Part shown: positions 8,683-16,215 of the stretch, piece by piece
Numbering within the stretch: the stretch's first letter is position 1
Layout: each line of letters opens with the position of its first letter
Assembly (NCBI RefSeq): GCF_035306585.1
Contig: NZ_DATGNU010000109.1
Location: forward strand, 1-22,354
Length of the DNA stretch: 22,354 nucleotides
Reading direction: 5' to 3'
DNA from: Galbibacter sp035306585
Lineage (GTDB): Bacteria; Bacteroidota; Bacteroidia; Flavobacteriales; Flavobacteriaceae
Made by a program: the position numbers and the translations under genes
The notes under the pieces: generated by a model
Database searches by the model: none
Told to the model about the DNA's origin: nothing
Seen by the model: the letters and a program-made list of their open reading frames with translations, nothing else

Positions 8683-8718
8683 ATCCCTGTACTTGTAAAA
8701 AAGTCAGGGATTTTTTTT
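8683..8718 (+). terminator. Terminator of the ECF sigma/anti-sigma operon
   Basis: Stem ATCCCTG (8683-8689) with CAGGGAT (8705-8711). An inner ACTT/AAGT helix is separated by a bulged T, and the stem is followed by eight consecutive T residues. Confidence 0.9.
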
Positions 8719-8724
8719 GCATTT

Positions 8725-8750
8725 AATTAAGGACTAAACCATCCTTAATT
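8725..8750. repeat. 9-bp inverted repeat, possible operator
   Basis: AATTAAGGA (8725-8733) and TCCTTAATT (8742-8750) form a perfect inverted repeat with an 8-nt spacer. It has no U tract. The right arm lies where the -33 element of the next promoter (-7 at 8765) would be, a position suited to a repressor or activator site. A regulatory role is inference. Confidence 0.5.
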
Positions 8751-8764
8751 CAGTGACTAATATG

Positions 8765-8772
8765 TAACTTTG
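8765..8772 (+). promoter_or_regulatory. Promoter of the small cysteine protein gene, -7 element
   Basis: TAACTTTG is a perfect TAnnTTTG match. It lies 47 nt before the start codon at 8820. There is no TTG at the -33 position; an inverted repeat occupies it instead, suggesting regulated transcription. Confidence 0.5.
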
Positions 8773-8819
8773 TAACCAATTATTCGACTAAACGCATATA
8801 AGAATATAAAAACGAGCAA

Positions 8820-9026
8820 ATGAAACTTCTAATAGTAAGTATTGTATTGATAGGTCTTGCCTTTGCAGGTTTTGCAATTAAAATTCTAGGTAAAAAAAAT
8901 GGAAAGTTCGCAGGCACCTGTGCTAGCCAGTCTCCTTTCCTTAACAAAGAAGGTGAGGCGTGTAGTTATTGTGGTAAGATGCCGGATGAACAAGACTGCA
9001 AAAAGGACACTCCACTGGCAAATTAA
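8820..9026 (+). CDS. Small membrane-anchored four-cysteine protein, NqrM-like layout
   Basis: 68 residues. Residues 2-23 form one N-terminal membrane helix (LLIVSIVLIGLAFAGFAIKI). A short basic stretch follows, then a Cys-rich tail with C34, C48, C51 and C60 (GTCAS, then EACSYCGKMP, then DC). I do not recognise it as a named family. The layout of one helix, a G-[ST]-C near residue 33 and four conserved-looking cysteines resembles NqrM (DUF539), the protein needed to deliver iron to the Na+-translocating NADH:quinone reductase. That comparison is from memory and not an alignment. It has its own promoter and sits between two sigma-factor genes. It is a real gene by composition, promoter and structure; the function is a hypothesis. 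Confidence 0.75.
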   Translation: MKLLIVSIVLIGLAFAGFAIKILGKKNGKFAGTCASQSPFLNKEGEACSYCGKMPDEQDCKKDTPLAN

Positions 9027-9081
9027 TTAGTTACGCTTTAAGAGGATGTACCAATTATTTTTGATAAACTGCTCCCAACCC

Positions 9082-9106
9082 TAGGGAATAGTAGTAGTAT
9101 TCCCTA
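9082..9106. repeat. 9-bp perfect inverted repeat before the second sigma gene
   Basis: TAGGGAATA (9082-9090) and TATTCCCTA (9098-9106) around GTAGTAG. It overlaps a near-consensus -7 element, TATCTTTA (9105-9112), and lies 31 nt before the sigma gene start. It lacks a U tract, so an operator or mRNA hairpin is likelier than a terminator. Confidence 0.5.
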
Positions 9107-9136
9107 TCTTTAGGTACGATGTAAAAAAGGTATTCC

Positions 9137-9715
9137 TTGAGTGAAAATTTAAATAATAACCAAGCTTATATTGAAAACGCCAAAAACGGTGACCAAAAAG
9201 CATTCAGCTATTTGCTTAACACCTACTGGAATGATGTTTACAGTTTTCAATTACTGAGAACTCGAGATGAAAATGAGGCAGAGGACATTACCATCCGAAC
9301 CTTCTCAAAGGCTTTTGATAAAATAAAGACCTACAAAGCGCAATATGAATTCAAAACTTGGTTGATCACCATCTCTAAAAACATCCATATTGATCTTATT
9401 AGGCAGAAAAAACCTGAATTCGCTAGGACGCTTTCCAAACAAGATAAAAATTCGGTCTATAATCTAGCCGATGATAGCCCAACGGCTGAAGACAAGCTCA
9501 TCACAGAACAAAATCTTGCCAGTTTACTACAAGATTTAAAAAAATTAAAGCCGCATTACCAGAAAGTACTTCACCTTCGTTATTTTCAAGAGCTTTCTTA
9601 TGATGAAATTGCCAAGGAACTCAATGAACCTTTGAACAATGTCAAGGTTAAGCTCCTAAGAGCAAAGCGATTGCTAGCCGAAATAATTCATCAGCCAAAA
9701 AATAAGAATTTTTAG
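9137..9715 (+). CDS. ECF-type RNA polymerase sigma factor (second)
   Basis: A 192-residue sigma-70 family protein. Region 2 spans about 25-95 (NEAEDITIRTFSKAFDKIKT, then FKTWLITISKNIHIDLIR). Region 4 spans about 130-185 with ELSYDEIAKELNEPLNNVKV as the DNA-binding helix-turn-helix. There is no anti-sigma gene beside it, unlike the pair at 7285-8652. The start is TTG at 9137: there is no in-frame ATG or GTG between it and the stop codon TAA at 9122-9124, and the N-terminus matches the family from that point. It is followed 35 nt later by an Nramp-like transporter gene, possibly in the same transcript. Confidence 0.92.
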   Translation: MSENLNNNQAYIENAKNGDQKAFSYLLNTYWNDVYSFQLLRTRDENEAEDITIRTFSKAFDKIKTYKAQYEFKTWLITISKNIHIDLIRQKKPEFARTLSKQDKNSVYNLADDSPTAEDKLITEQNLASLLQDLKKLKPHYQKVLHLRYFQELSYDEIAKELNEPLNNVKVKLLRAKRLLAEIIHQPKNKNF

Positions 9716-9750
9716 TACTTTCACCTTCTGTAACCACCAACACTCACTTT

Positions 9751-10965
9751 GTGAAAACATTTTTAAGACGTCTAGGACCGGGGATTTTATTTGCCGGAGC
9801 TGCAATTGGAGTTTCCCACCTCGTACAATCTACTAGAAGCGGAGCTGAATTTGGATTTGGACTTCTTTGGGCCTTATTATTGGTTCACTTGTTTAAATAT
9901 CCGTTTTTTCAATTTGGCCCTAGGTATGCCATGGCTACAGGCAGTTCCCTTTTAGAGGGCTATCATAAACTCGGCAAACCCATCCTTTTTGCCTATTTTG
10001 CATTAAATATGGCCACTATATTTACCATTCAAACTGCCGTAACAATCGTTACGGCAGGACTAGCGGCAAGTCTATTCGGTGTTACTACCGATCCCATTTT
10101 GTGGAGTATTTTAATACTTGTGGTAAGTAGTGGTATTCTCGTAATCGGAAGGTATCAATTTCTAGACAAACTAATGAAGTATATAGTGGTGGCACTTTCC
10201 ATCTGTACTATAGCTGCAGTGGTCATTGCAACAGCAAACTCAGTTGACACCCTGGAATTTTCTCAAATAATCCCTTCAGATGCCGCTGGGATTGCCTTTT
10301 TAATAGCTTTTATGGGTTGGATGCCTGCGCCTTTGGATATTTCTGTTTGGCAATCTATTTGGGCTATAGAAAAACAAAAAGTTCAAAAATCTTATACGGT
10401 TAAAGATTCCATTTCTGATTTCAACATAGGCTATGTTTGTACTATTATCACTGGTATATTATTTACAAGTTTAGGCGCATTGATTTTATATCAAACCGGA
10501 GAAGATCTCGAAAGTGGCGCCACGCAATTTGCCTTTCAATTCATAGAAATCTACACTACCACCATAGGACCATCTGCCTATTATATAATTGCCATTGCAG
10601 CCTTTGCAGCCATGTTTAGCACTACGCTGACCACATTGGATGCATCTCCTAGATCCATGGCTTTAGCTACCACGTTATTATTTGGAACTAAAAGCAAATA
10701 CAATACCTTGAGTTGGTTGCTCCTACTAGTTACGGGAACTATTTGCATGCTGCTTTTTCTTTTATCAGAGATGGTGACTCTTGTAACTATTGCAACTATT
10801 CTTTCGTTTGTTACCGCTCCATTTTACGCCATTGTAAATTACATGCTTGTCAGCTCAAAACACATGCCCAAGCAGTGGCGGCCAAGCAGACCAATGCATA
10901 TATTGAGCTGGATGGGGATTTTGTTTTTAATCGGATTTTCTATTTGGTATCTTAGCACGCTTTAA
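9751..10965 (+). CDS. Nramp-fold membrane transporter with non-canonical binding motifs
   Basis: A 404-residue integral membrane protein of about 11 helices with the LeuT-like Nramp fold (LGPGILFAGAAIGVSHLV at helix 1, GWMPAPLDISVWQS at helix 6). Canonical Nramp proteins move Mn2+/Fe2+ with protons using DPGN in helix 1 and MPH in helix 6. By hand alignment, helix 1 here has GVSH in place of DPGN and helix 6 has MPA in place of MPH. The metal ligands Asp, Asn and His are therefore missing or changed, so the substrate is uncertain. The start is GTG at 9751, 35 nt after the sigma gene; no earlier in-frame start fits the family. lipA follows with its own promoter. Confidence 0.85.
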   Translation: MKTFLRRLGPGILFAGAAIGVSHLVQSTRSGAEFGFGLLWALLLVHLFKYPFFQFGPRYAMATGSSLLEGYHKLGKPILFAYFALNMATIFTIQTAVTIVTAGLAASLFGVTTDPILWSILILVVSSGILVIGRYQFLDKLMKYIVVALSICTIAAVVIATANSVDTLEFSQIIPSDAAGIAFLIAFMGWMPAPLDISVWQSIWAIEKQKVQKSYTVKDSISDFNIGYVCTIITGILFTSLGALILYQTGEDLESGATQFAFQFIEIYTTTIGPSAYYIIAIAAFAAMFSTTLTTLDASPRSMALATTLLFGTKSKYNTLSWLLLLVTGTICMLLFLLSEMVTLVTIATILSFVTAPFYAIVNYMLVSSKHMPKQWRPSRPMHILSWMGILFLIGFSIWYLSTL

Positions 10966-10990
10966 GTCATGTTTTCCATAGGAACTTTAG

Positions 10991-10998
10991 TATCTTTG
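10991..10998 (+). promoter_or_regulatory. lipA promoter, -7 element
   Basis: TATCTTTG is a perfect TAnnTTTG match, 18 nt before the lipA start. The same octamer precedes the Nif3 gene (16193) and the DUF983 gene (22078). The -33 region is weak. Confidence 0.5.
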
Positions 10999-11016
10999 TA
11001 CCCATAAAATGGAATT

Positions 11017-11895
11017 ATGAGTAAAGATACTGTCAGCAGCATAGCTCCGCCAAGAACGCCCAAGCCAAAATGGCTTCGGGTAAAATTGCCGACTGGAAAG
11101 AAATACACTGAGCTCAGAGGGCTTGTCGATAAATATAACTTACATACTATTTGTACCTCAGGAAGTTGTCCGAATATGGGTGAATGCTGGGGAGAAGGTA
11201 CCGCAACTTTTATGATTCTCGGAAACGTTTGTACACGTTCCTGTGGTTTTTGTGGCGTAAAAACAGGTAGACCAGACACCCTTGATTGGGAAGAACCAGA
11301 AAAGGTAGCGCGTTCCATCAAGCTGATGAGCATTAAACATGCGGTGATTACTTCAGTGGACAGGGATGACCTTAAAGATATGGGATCTATCATGTGGGCT
11401 GAAACAGTTAATGCGATCCGAAGAATGAACCCCACTACTACACTGGAGACCCTTATTCCAGATTTTCAAGGGGTCGAAAGAAATATAGATCGCATTGTTG
11501 AGGTTGCTCCAGAGGTGGTTTCTCATAATATGGAAACGGTTCGTAGACTTACAAGAGAAGTTCGCATACAAGCCAAATATGATCGAAGTTTAGGAGTTCT
11601 AAAATACCTGAAAGACCAAGGGATCAATCGAACCAAATCAGGAATCATGTTAGGTTTGGGTGAAAAAGAAGAGGAGGTAATCGAGACCCTTCAAGACCTA
11701 AGAAACGCATCGGTAGATGTGGTTACCATTGGACAGTATTTGCAGCCGTCTAAAAAACACCTTCCAGTGCGTCAATTTATCACCCCAGATCAATTTAAGA
11801 AATATGAAGAAATCGGATTGAGCTTAGGATTCAGGCATGTAGAAAGTGGTGCACTAGTACGTTCCTCCTACAAGGCTCACAAACACATCGAATAA
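11017..11895 (+). CDS. lipA: Lipoyl synthase
   Basis: A 292-residue cytosolic radical-SAM enzyme that inserts two sulfur atoms into protein-bound octanoyl groups to make lipoate. The auxiliary cluster ligands C46, C51 and C57 (CTSGSCPNMGEC) and the radical-SAM CxxxCxxC ligands C72, C76 and C79 (CTRSCGFC) are all present. So is the C-terminal RSSY serine (near 283) that ligates the auxiliary cluster. Length and motif order are canonical. It is transcribed in the same direction as the GAPDH gene 33 nt downstream; co-transcription is possible. Confidence 0.97.
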   Translation: MSKDTVSSIAPPRTPKPKWLRVKLPTGKKYTELRGLVDKYNLHTICTSGSCPNMGECWGEGTATFMILGNVCTRSCGFCGVKTGRPDTLDWEEPEKVARSIKLMSIKHAVITSVDRDDLKDMGSIMWAETVNAIRRMNPTTTLETLIPDFQGVERNIDRIVEVAPEVVSHNMETVRRLTREVRIQAKYDRSLGVLKYLKDQGINRTKSGIMLGLGEKEEEVIETLQDLRNASVDVVTIGQYLQPSKKHLPVRQFITPDQFKKYEEIGLSLGFRHVESGALVRSSYKAHKHIE

Positions 11896-11928
11896 TTGTT
11901 ATTACATTAGTTAGTAAAAGCTCATATC

Positions 11929-12930
11929 TTGAAAAAAATTAAGGTTGGTATCAACGGCTTCGGAAGAATTGGACGCACCATGTTCAGACTCCTACTCAAC
12001 CACCCAAAAATTGAGGTGGTTGCTATTAATGATTTAGCAGACTCAAGAACACTAAGTCATTTAGTTAAATATGATAGTATTCACGGGGTATTAAAGGAGG
12101 AGGTGCGTTATAGTCCAAGTGCCATAGAGATCAGTGACACCTGCTACCCTCTTACTCAAATCTCCACTTTAGACCAACTTGATTGGAAAAAATTTGATGT
12201 GGATGTTGTGGTGGAATCCACGGGAAAATTTAAAACAAGTTCTGAACTTGAGTTACACCTAAAAAATGGGGCTAAAAAGGTCATCTTATCGGTCCCTCCA
12301 GCGGATGATACGATAAAGATGGTCGTATTGGGAGTAAATGATCACATTTTAGACGGATCGGAGACTATCATATCCAACGCATCCTGTACCACTAATAATG
12401 CAGCGCCTATGATCAAGGTCATCGATGAGCTATGTGGTATTGAACAAGCCTACATCACCACAGTACACTCTTACACTACCGACCAGAGTTTACACGACCA
12501 GCCACACCGCGATTTAAGAAGGTCAAGAGCAGCTGGACAATCGATCGTACCTACCACCACTGGAGCTGCAAAAGCGCTCACTAGTATATTTCCTGAACTA
12601 TCAACTAGTATTGGAGGCTGTGGTATTCGAGTCCCTGTTCCAGATGGCTCATTAACCGACATTACGTTTAATGTCAAAACAGCAACCAGTATAGCGCAGA
12701 TTAACCAAGCCTTTAAGACAGCATCACAAACCCATCTTAAAGGCATCCTTGATTACACCGAAGACCCAATCGTATCCATTGACATTATCAACAACCCTTT
12801 CTCTTGTACTTTTGATGCCCAAATGACCTCGGTAATTGGGAAAATGGTCAAGATAATTGGCTGGTACGATAATGAGTATGGATATAGTAATCGCTTAATC
12901 GATTTAATTCAGCACATTCACCAGAAATAG
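11929..12930 (+). CDS. gap: Type I glyceraldehyde-3-phosphate dehydrogenase
   Basis: A 333-residue cytosolic enzyme that oxidises glyceraldehyde 3-phosphate to 1,3-bisphosphoglycerate. The Rossmann motif is GINGFGRIGR (7-16). D35 in AINDLAD favours NAD over NADP. The catalytic cysteine is C153 in SNASCTTN and the general base is H180 in TTVHSYTTDQ. GWYDNEYGYS lies near the C-terminus. The start is TTG at 11929, directly in front of the Rossmann strand, so no internal ATG can replace it. Flavobacteria often carry more than one gap gene; whether this copy is the glycolytic or the gluconeogenic form cannot be told here. Confidence 0.96.
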   Translation: MKKIKVGINGFGRIGRTMFRLLLNHPKIEVVAINDLADSRTLSHLVKYDSIHGVLKEEVRYSPSAIEISDTCYPLTQISTLDQLDWKKFDVDVVVESTGKFKTSSELELHLKNGAKKVILSVPPADDTIKMVVLGVNDHILDGSETIISNASCTTNNAAPMIKVIDELCGIEQAYITTVHSYTTDQSLHDQPHRDLRRSRAAGQSIVPTTTGAAKALTSIFPELSTSIGGCGIRVPVPDGSLTDITFNVKTATSIAQINQAFKTASQTHLKGILDYTEDPIVSIDIINNPFSCTFDAQMTSVIGKMVKIIGWYDNEYGYSNRLIDLIQHIHQK

Positions 12931-12958
12931 TTATATTTACTGTAAAGCATCCCTCTAT

Positions 12959-15154
12959 ATGCGCTACGTGTTGTTCATTCTCCTGCTTATAATTCCTCCC
13001 ACAGCACTGGAGGCTCAGGGGTCTATTACATTAAAAGATAGCTTGATTAGCCTAAAGACCAGTATCCACCATTATAAAAATACAGGAGATTATGGGAAGG
13101 CAGTCCTTGGCCTAGAGAAGGGTATCAAATTAGCCAATAGTACCAATAACATAGAAGCTATTATTGATTTTTATAATCTCTATGCACGTTTAAACATACA
13201 ATTTACAAGACCAGTAAATCCAGAAATATACCTCAATGAGGCTCGCGAGGTGTTACGCATGTATAAATATCCCAATGGGGAGGCTATTTCATCAGCAATT
13301 GAGGCCTACCTCCAGGCATCTGCAGGAAATGAATTTCAGGCCCTTCAACAAGTAAGAAAGGCATTAGGAGTCGCGGACCACAACAACACCGATGTAACCA
13401 GCGTCATGGAGCTTTATATAGGGATGACCTATCATAAGTTAAAACAGTACGATAAAGCCAAAAGAGTACTACAAAGGATGATTCCTCCTATAAACACCTA
13501 TGAGGAAAAATATTTGTTGGCTATGTACCAACTCGTTCTTGCTACAATTTACTTTGAAGAAGCCAATTACGAGAGTGCTCAAATATTACTGGATAATGTA
13601 TTGAGGATCTCTGCTCGCTACGGGTTCCCTAGAATTCTATTAGACACCAATCGACTCAAATATGAAATTGCTCAACATGAGCAGGATTATAGAAAGGCCC
13701 TATTATATTATAAAAAAGCCGATAGTATTGAATTAAAATATTTCAATGCTACAACCCTACAACAGCAAAATGAAGTCGCCTCAGCTAGTGAATCTGAGTT
13801 CTTAAACAATGTGATAGCTCGAATGAGCCAAGATGAAATAAGGCAACAGCAAAAGGTGAATATTTCAAAGCTCACCTCAGTCTTGAGCTCTGCTTTACTT
13901 ATCATTATTTCACTCCTAACTATATCGCTCTATAGAAATAACCAAATTAAGTTTAAGACAAATGATCTGTTAGTGAAGAAAAACAGAGAGCTTCAAGTAG
14001 CCAAGGAAGAAGCTGAAAAAGCCATGCGTGCAAAAGGTGAATTCCTTTCCACGGTAAGTCATGAATTAAGAACACCCTTATATGCCGTTACTGGGCTGAC
14101 CCATTTATTACTTGAGGAAAATCCAAAAGAAAGTCAAAAAGAGCATTTAAAATCATTAAAATTCTCAGGAGAATATCTCTTGGATTTCATCAATGATATT
14201 CTTCAAATCAATAAAATAGATGCAAATAAACTATTGGCCGAAAAATTAGTTTTTGACTTACCCAAGGTTTTAAATGACGTAGCAAATTCCTTGCGTCAAA
14301 CAGCCAATGAAAATAAAAATACCATTGTTTTGAATTTGGACGATCAAATTCCCAGCAAACTCGTCGGGGATTCTCTTAAGCTTTCACAGATACTGATCAA
14401 CTTGGTCGGTAATGCTTTAAAATTCACAGAAAATGGAAAAGTCATTATGCAAACTGAGTTGCTTGAGTTAGATCATCAAACATGTAAAGTGCATTTCGAG
14501 GTTAATGACGAAGGGATCGGAATTTCTGAAGAGATGCAACAAAACATTTTTGAGAGTTTTTCTCAAGGTTCCATTCAGATTAACCGTAAATACGGAGGCA
14601 CAGGACTAGGCCTAACCATTGTAAAGAGTTTACTTAGTTTATTTAATAGCGAAATTCACTTAAAAAGTGAGGTAGGCCAGGGGAGCTCGTTCTACTTTGA
14701 TTTGATTTTTGACATTCCTGACCCTTCTACCCTTGAAGAAGAAAAAACGGAAGAATTAGAAGAAGCCTCTTTAAATGGATTACACTTACTAGTGGTGGAA
14801 GACAATAAAATCAATCAAGTTATTACCAAAAAAATGCTTGGTAAAAAAGGAATCAGCTGTCACGTTGCAGACAATGGCTATGAAGCCATTAGGCTGGCTA
14901 AAGAAAACACGTATGATCTAATTCTTATGGATATTCATATGCCTGGAATAAGCGGACTAAAAACAACTGAAGAAATTCGGAAATTCAATAGTACAATCCC
15001 GATTATTGCTTTAACAGCATTATCACTTGATGATAGCACAGATGACTTCTTCGCCTCTGGCTGCAATAACATAATCACCAAGCCATTTAAGCCAGATTTA
15101 TTCTATCAGACCATCGGAAATTCAATTCTAAAAGCGAAAACGGAACACATATAA
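12959..15154 (+). CDS. TPR-containing hybrid sensor histidine kinase
   Basis: 731 residues. A signal peptide (MRYVLFILLLIIPPTALEAQ) is followed by a periplasmic helical TPR-like sensor (about 25-290, with Tyr/Ala-rich repeat pairs such as YDKAKRVLQRM and YESAQILLDNVL). One membrane helix covers about 307-325. A coiled coil leads to HisKA with the phosphorylated H368 in STVSHELRTPL. The HATPase domain shows the N box NLVGNALKF (481-489), the G1 box DEGIG (517-521) and GGTGLGL (546-552). The C-terminal receiver domain (about 607-722) has E614/D615, phosphoacceptor D658 and K708. There is no DNA-binding output domain and no partner regulator gene nearby, so a phosphorelay partner must be encoded elsewhere. 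The signal is unknown. Confidence 0.93.
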   Translation: MRYVLFILLLIIPPTALEAQGSITLKDSLISLKTSIHHYKNTGDYGKAVLGLEKGIKLANSTNNIEAIIDFYNLYARLNIQFTRPVNPEIYLNEAREVLRMYKYPNGEAISSAIEAYLQASAGNEFQALQQVRKALGVADHNNTDVTSVMELYIGMTYHKLKQYDKAKRVLQRMIPPINTYEEKYLLAMYQLVLATIYFEEANYESAQILLDNVLRISARYGFPRILLDTNRLKYEIAQHEQDYRKALLYYKKADSIELKYFNATTLQQQNEVASASESEFLNNVIARMSQDEIRQQQKVNISKLTSVLSSALLIIISLLTISLYRNNQIKFKTNDLLVKKNRELQVAKEEAEKAMRAKGEFLSTVSHELRTPLYAVTGLTHLLLEENPKESQKEHLKSLKFSGEYLLDFINDILQINKIDANKLLAEKLVFDLPKVLNDVANSLRQTANENKNTIVLNLDDQIPSKLVGDSLKLSQILINLVGNALKFTENGKVIMQTELLELDHQTCKVHFEVNDEGIGISEEMQQNIFESFSQGSIQINRKYGGTGLGLTIVKSLLSLFNSEIHLKSEVGQGSSFYFDLIFDIPDPSTLEEEKTEELEEASLNGLHLLVVEDNKINQVITKKMLGKKGISCHVADNGYEAIRLAKENTYDLILMDIHMPGISGLKTTEEIRKFNSTIPIIALTALSLDDSTDDFFASGCNNIITKPFKPDLFYQTIGNSILKAKTEHI

Positions 15155-15171
15155 TAATAATTCAGCTCAGA

Positions 15172-16170
15172 TCATTTAGCTGCTGCTTGTAAAAGGACCT
15201 CATTAAACTGATTCTCTTTATGAAGAATCCTAACGCCAATTGGTAAATAATACAGCTGATCCAGATGACCAGAGAGCCGCGTAAAATCCTTTTCCGTCGT
15301 TAGAATTAATTCATGTCTTTTTAGTTCAGCAATTTCTTTAGCGGAAAAATTGTGGTGGTCCGGATATTCCAGATGTGTAAAGTTTAGACCTTGCCCTTTT
15401 AAATAATCAAGCAGCGGTGTTGGTTTCGCTATGCCCGTAACAAGAGTGAACGACATAGCATTCAGGGCACTCAGTGGCTTGGTTTCCTTGTGTCCGATAA
15501 TATGGGGATGGTATTCGATAGTACTAAAATATAGTGGATCTTCGCAAGAAAGATTTAATCGACTTTCTATCGAAGCCATTTGTTCAAGGGATAAATCCGG
15601 AGGACATTTAGTGACCACAATAACATCTGCCCGTTTGGCTTGCGATTTCGTATCTCTAAGATTCCCAGCAGGCAGTAAGAGATCATCTATATATAGATCA
15701 CCGTACATGGTTAAAAGCACATTAAAGCTCGGTTGAACCTTTCGATGTTGAAATCCATCATCAAGCAATATAACCTCAACCCCATAAGCGGTTTTTAGTT
15801 GCTCAATTCCATTTCTTCTGTTCTCATCCACTGCCACGGTAACGTTGGGTAATTTGCAATGGTATTGAAATGGTTCATCACCTAAGCTACCAACGGTCGC
15901 GTTTTCATCTGCCAAAATAAAACCTTTGGTGGCTCGTTTATAACCTCGTGATAAAATAGCAGTTTTGTAAGAATCAGCTAATAAACGGGCAATGTATTCG
16001 GTCATTGGAGTCTTCCCAGTTCCTCCAACACTTAAATTACCAACACAAATAACAGGAAGGTCATACTTCTTAGAATCAAAGACCTGCCAATCGTAACAAA
16101 GATTACGAATAAAAACAACAGCCCCGTAGAGCCATGAAAAAGGTAAAAGTAATTTTCGCCATATTTGCAT
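15172..16170 (-). CDS. lpxK: Tetraacyldisaccharide 4'-kinase
   Basis: A 332-residue inner-membrane-associated kinase that phosphorylates the 4' position of the lipid A disaccharide precursor, implying a lipopolysaccharide outer membrane. The N-terminal hydrophobic helix is about residues 8-24. The Walker A loop is GNLSVGGTGKT (44-54), SRGYKR is at about 74-79, and the family signature LDDGFQHRK is at 136-144. Length is normal. Its 3' end converges with the hybrid kinase gene (17 nt apart) and its 5' end is divergent from the Nif3 gene. Confidence 0.95.
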   Translation of the reverse strand: MQIWRKLLLPFSWLYGAVVFIRNLCYDWQVFDSKKYDLPVICVGNLSVGGTGKTPMTEYIARLLADSYKTAILSRGYKRATKGFILADENATVGSLGDEPFQYHCKLPNVTVAVDENRRNGIEQLKTAYGVEVILLDDGFQHRKVQPSFNVLLTMYGDLYIDDLLLPAGNLRDTKSQAKRADVIVVTKCPPDLSLEQMASIESRLNLSCEDPLYFSTIEYHPHIIGHKETKPLSALNAMSFTLVTGIAKPTPLLDYLKGQGLNFTHLEYPDHHNFSAKEIAELKRHELILTTEKDFTRLSGHLDQLYYLPIGVRILHKENQFNEVLLQAAAK

Positions 16171-16192
16171 ATGTTGCGAAATTAGAATATTT

Positions 16193-16200
16193 TATCTTTG
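16193..16200 (+). promoter_or_regulatory. Nif3-family gene promoter, -7 element
   Basis: TATCTTTG is a perfect TAnnTTTG match, with TTG at 16174-16176 (16-bp spacing) or TTTG at 16164-16167 (25-bp spacing). Its position excludes the TTG at 16198 as the gene start and supports ATG at 16216. Confidence 0.55.
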
Positions 16201-16215
16201 AAAAAAAATGATCTT

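Noticed and set aside
10962..11435. A 157-codon minus-strand frame opposite lipA
   Set aside because: lipA on the plus strand carries all catalytic motifs; the antisense frame has no recognisable domain.
16198..16215. TTG start for the Nif3-family gene
   Set aside because: It overlaps the perfect -7 promoter element TATCTTTG at 16193-16200; ATG at 16216 fits the family start.
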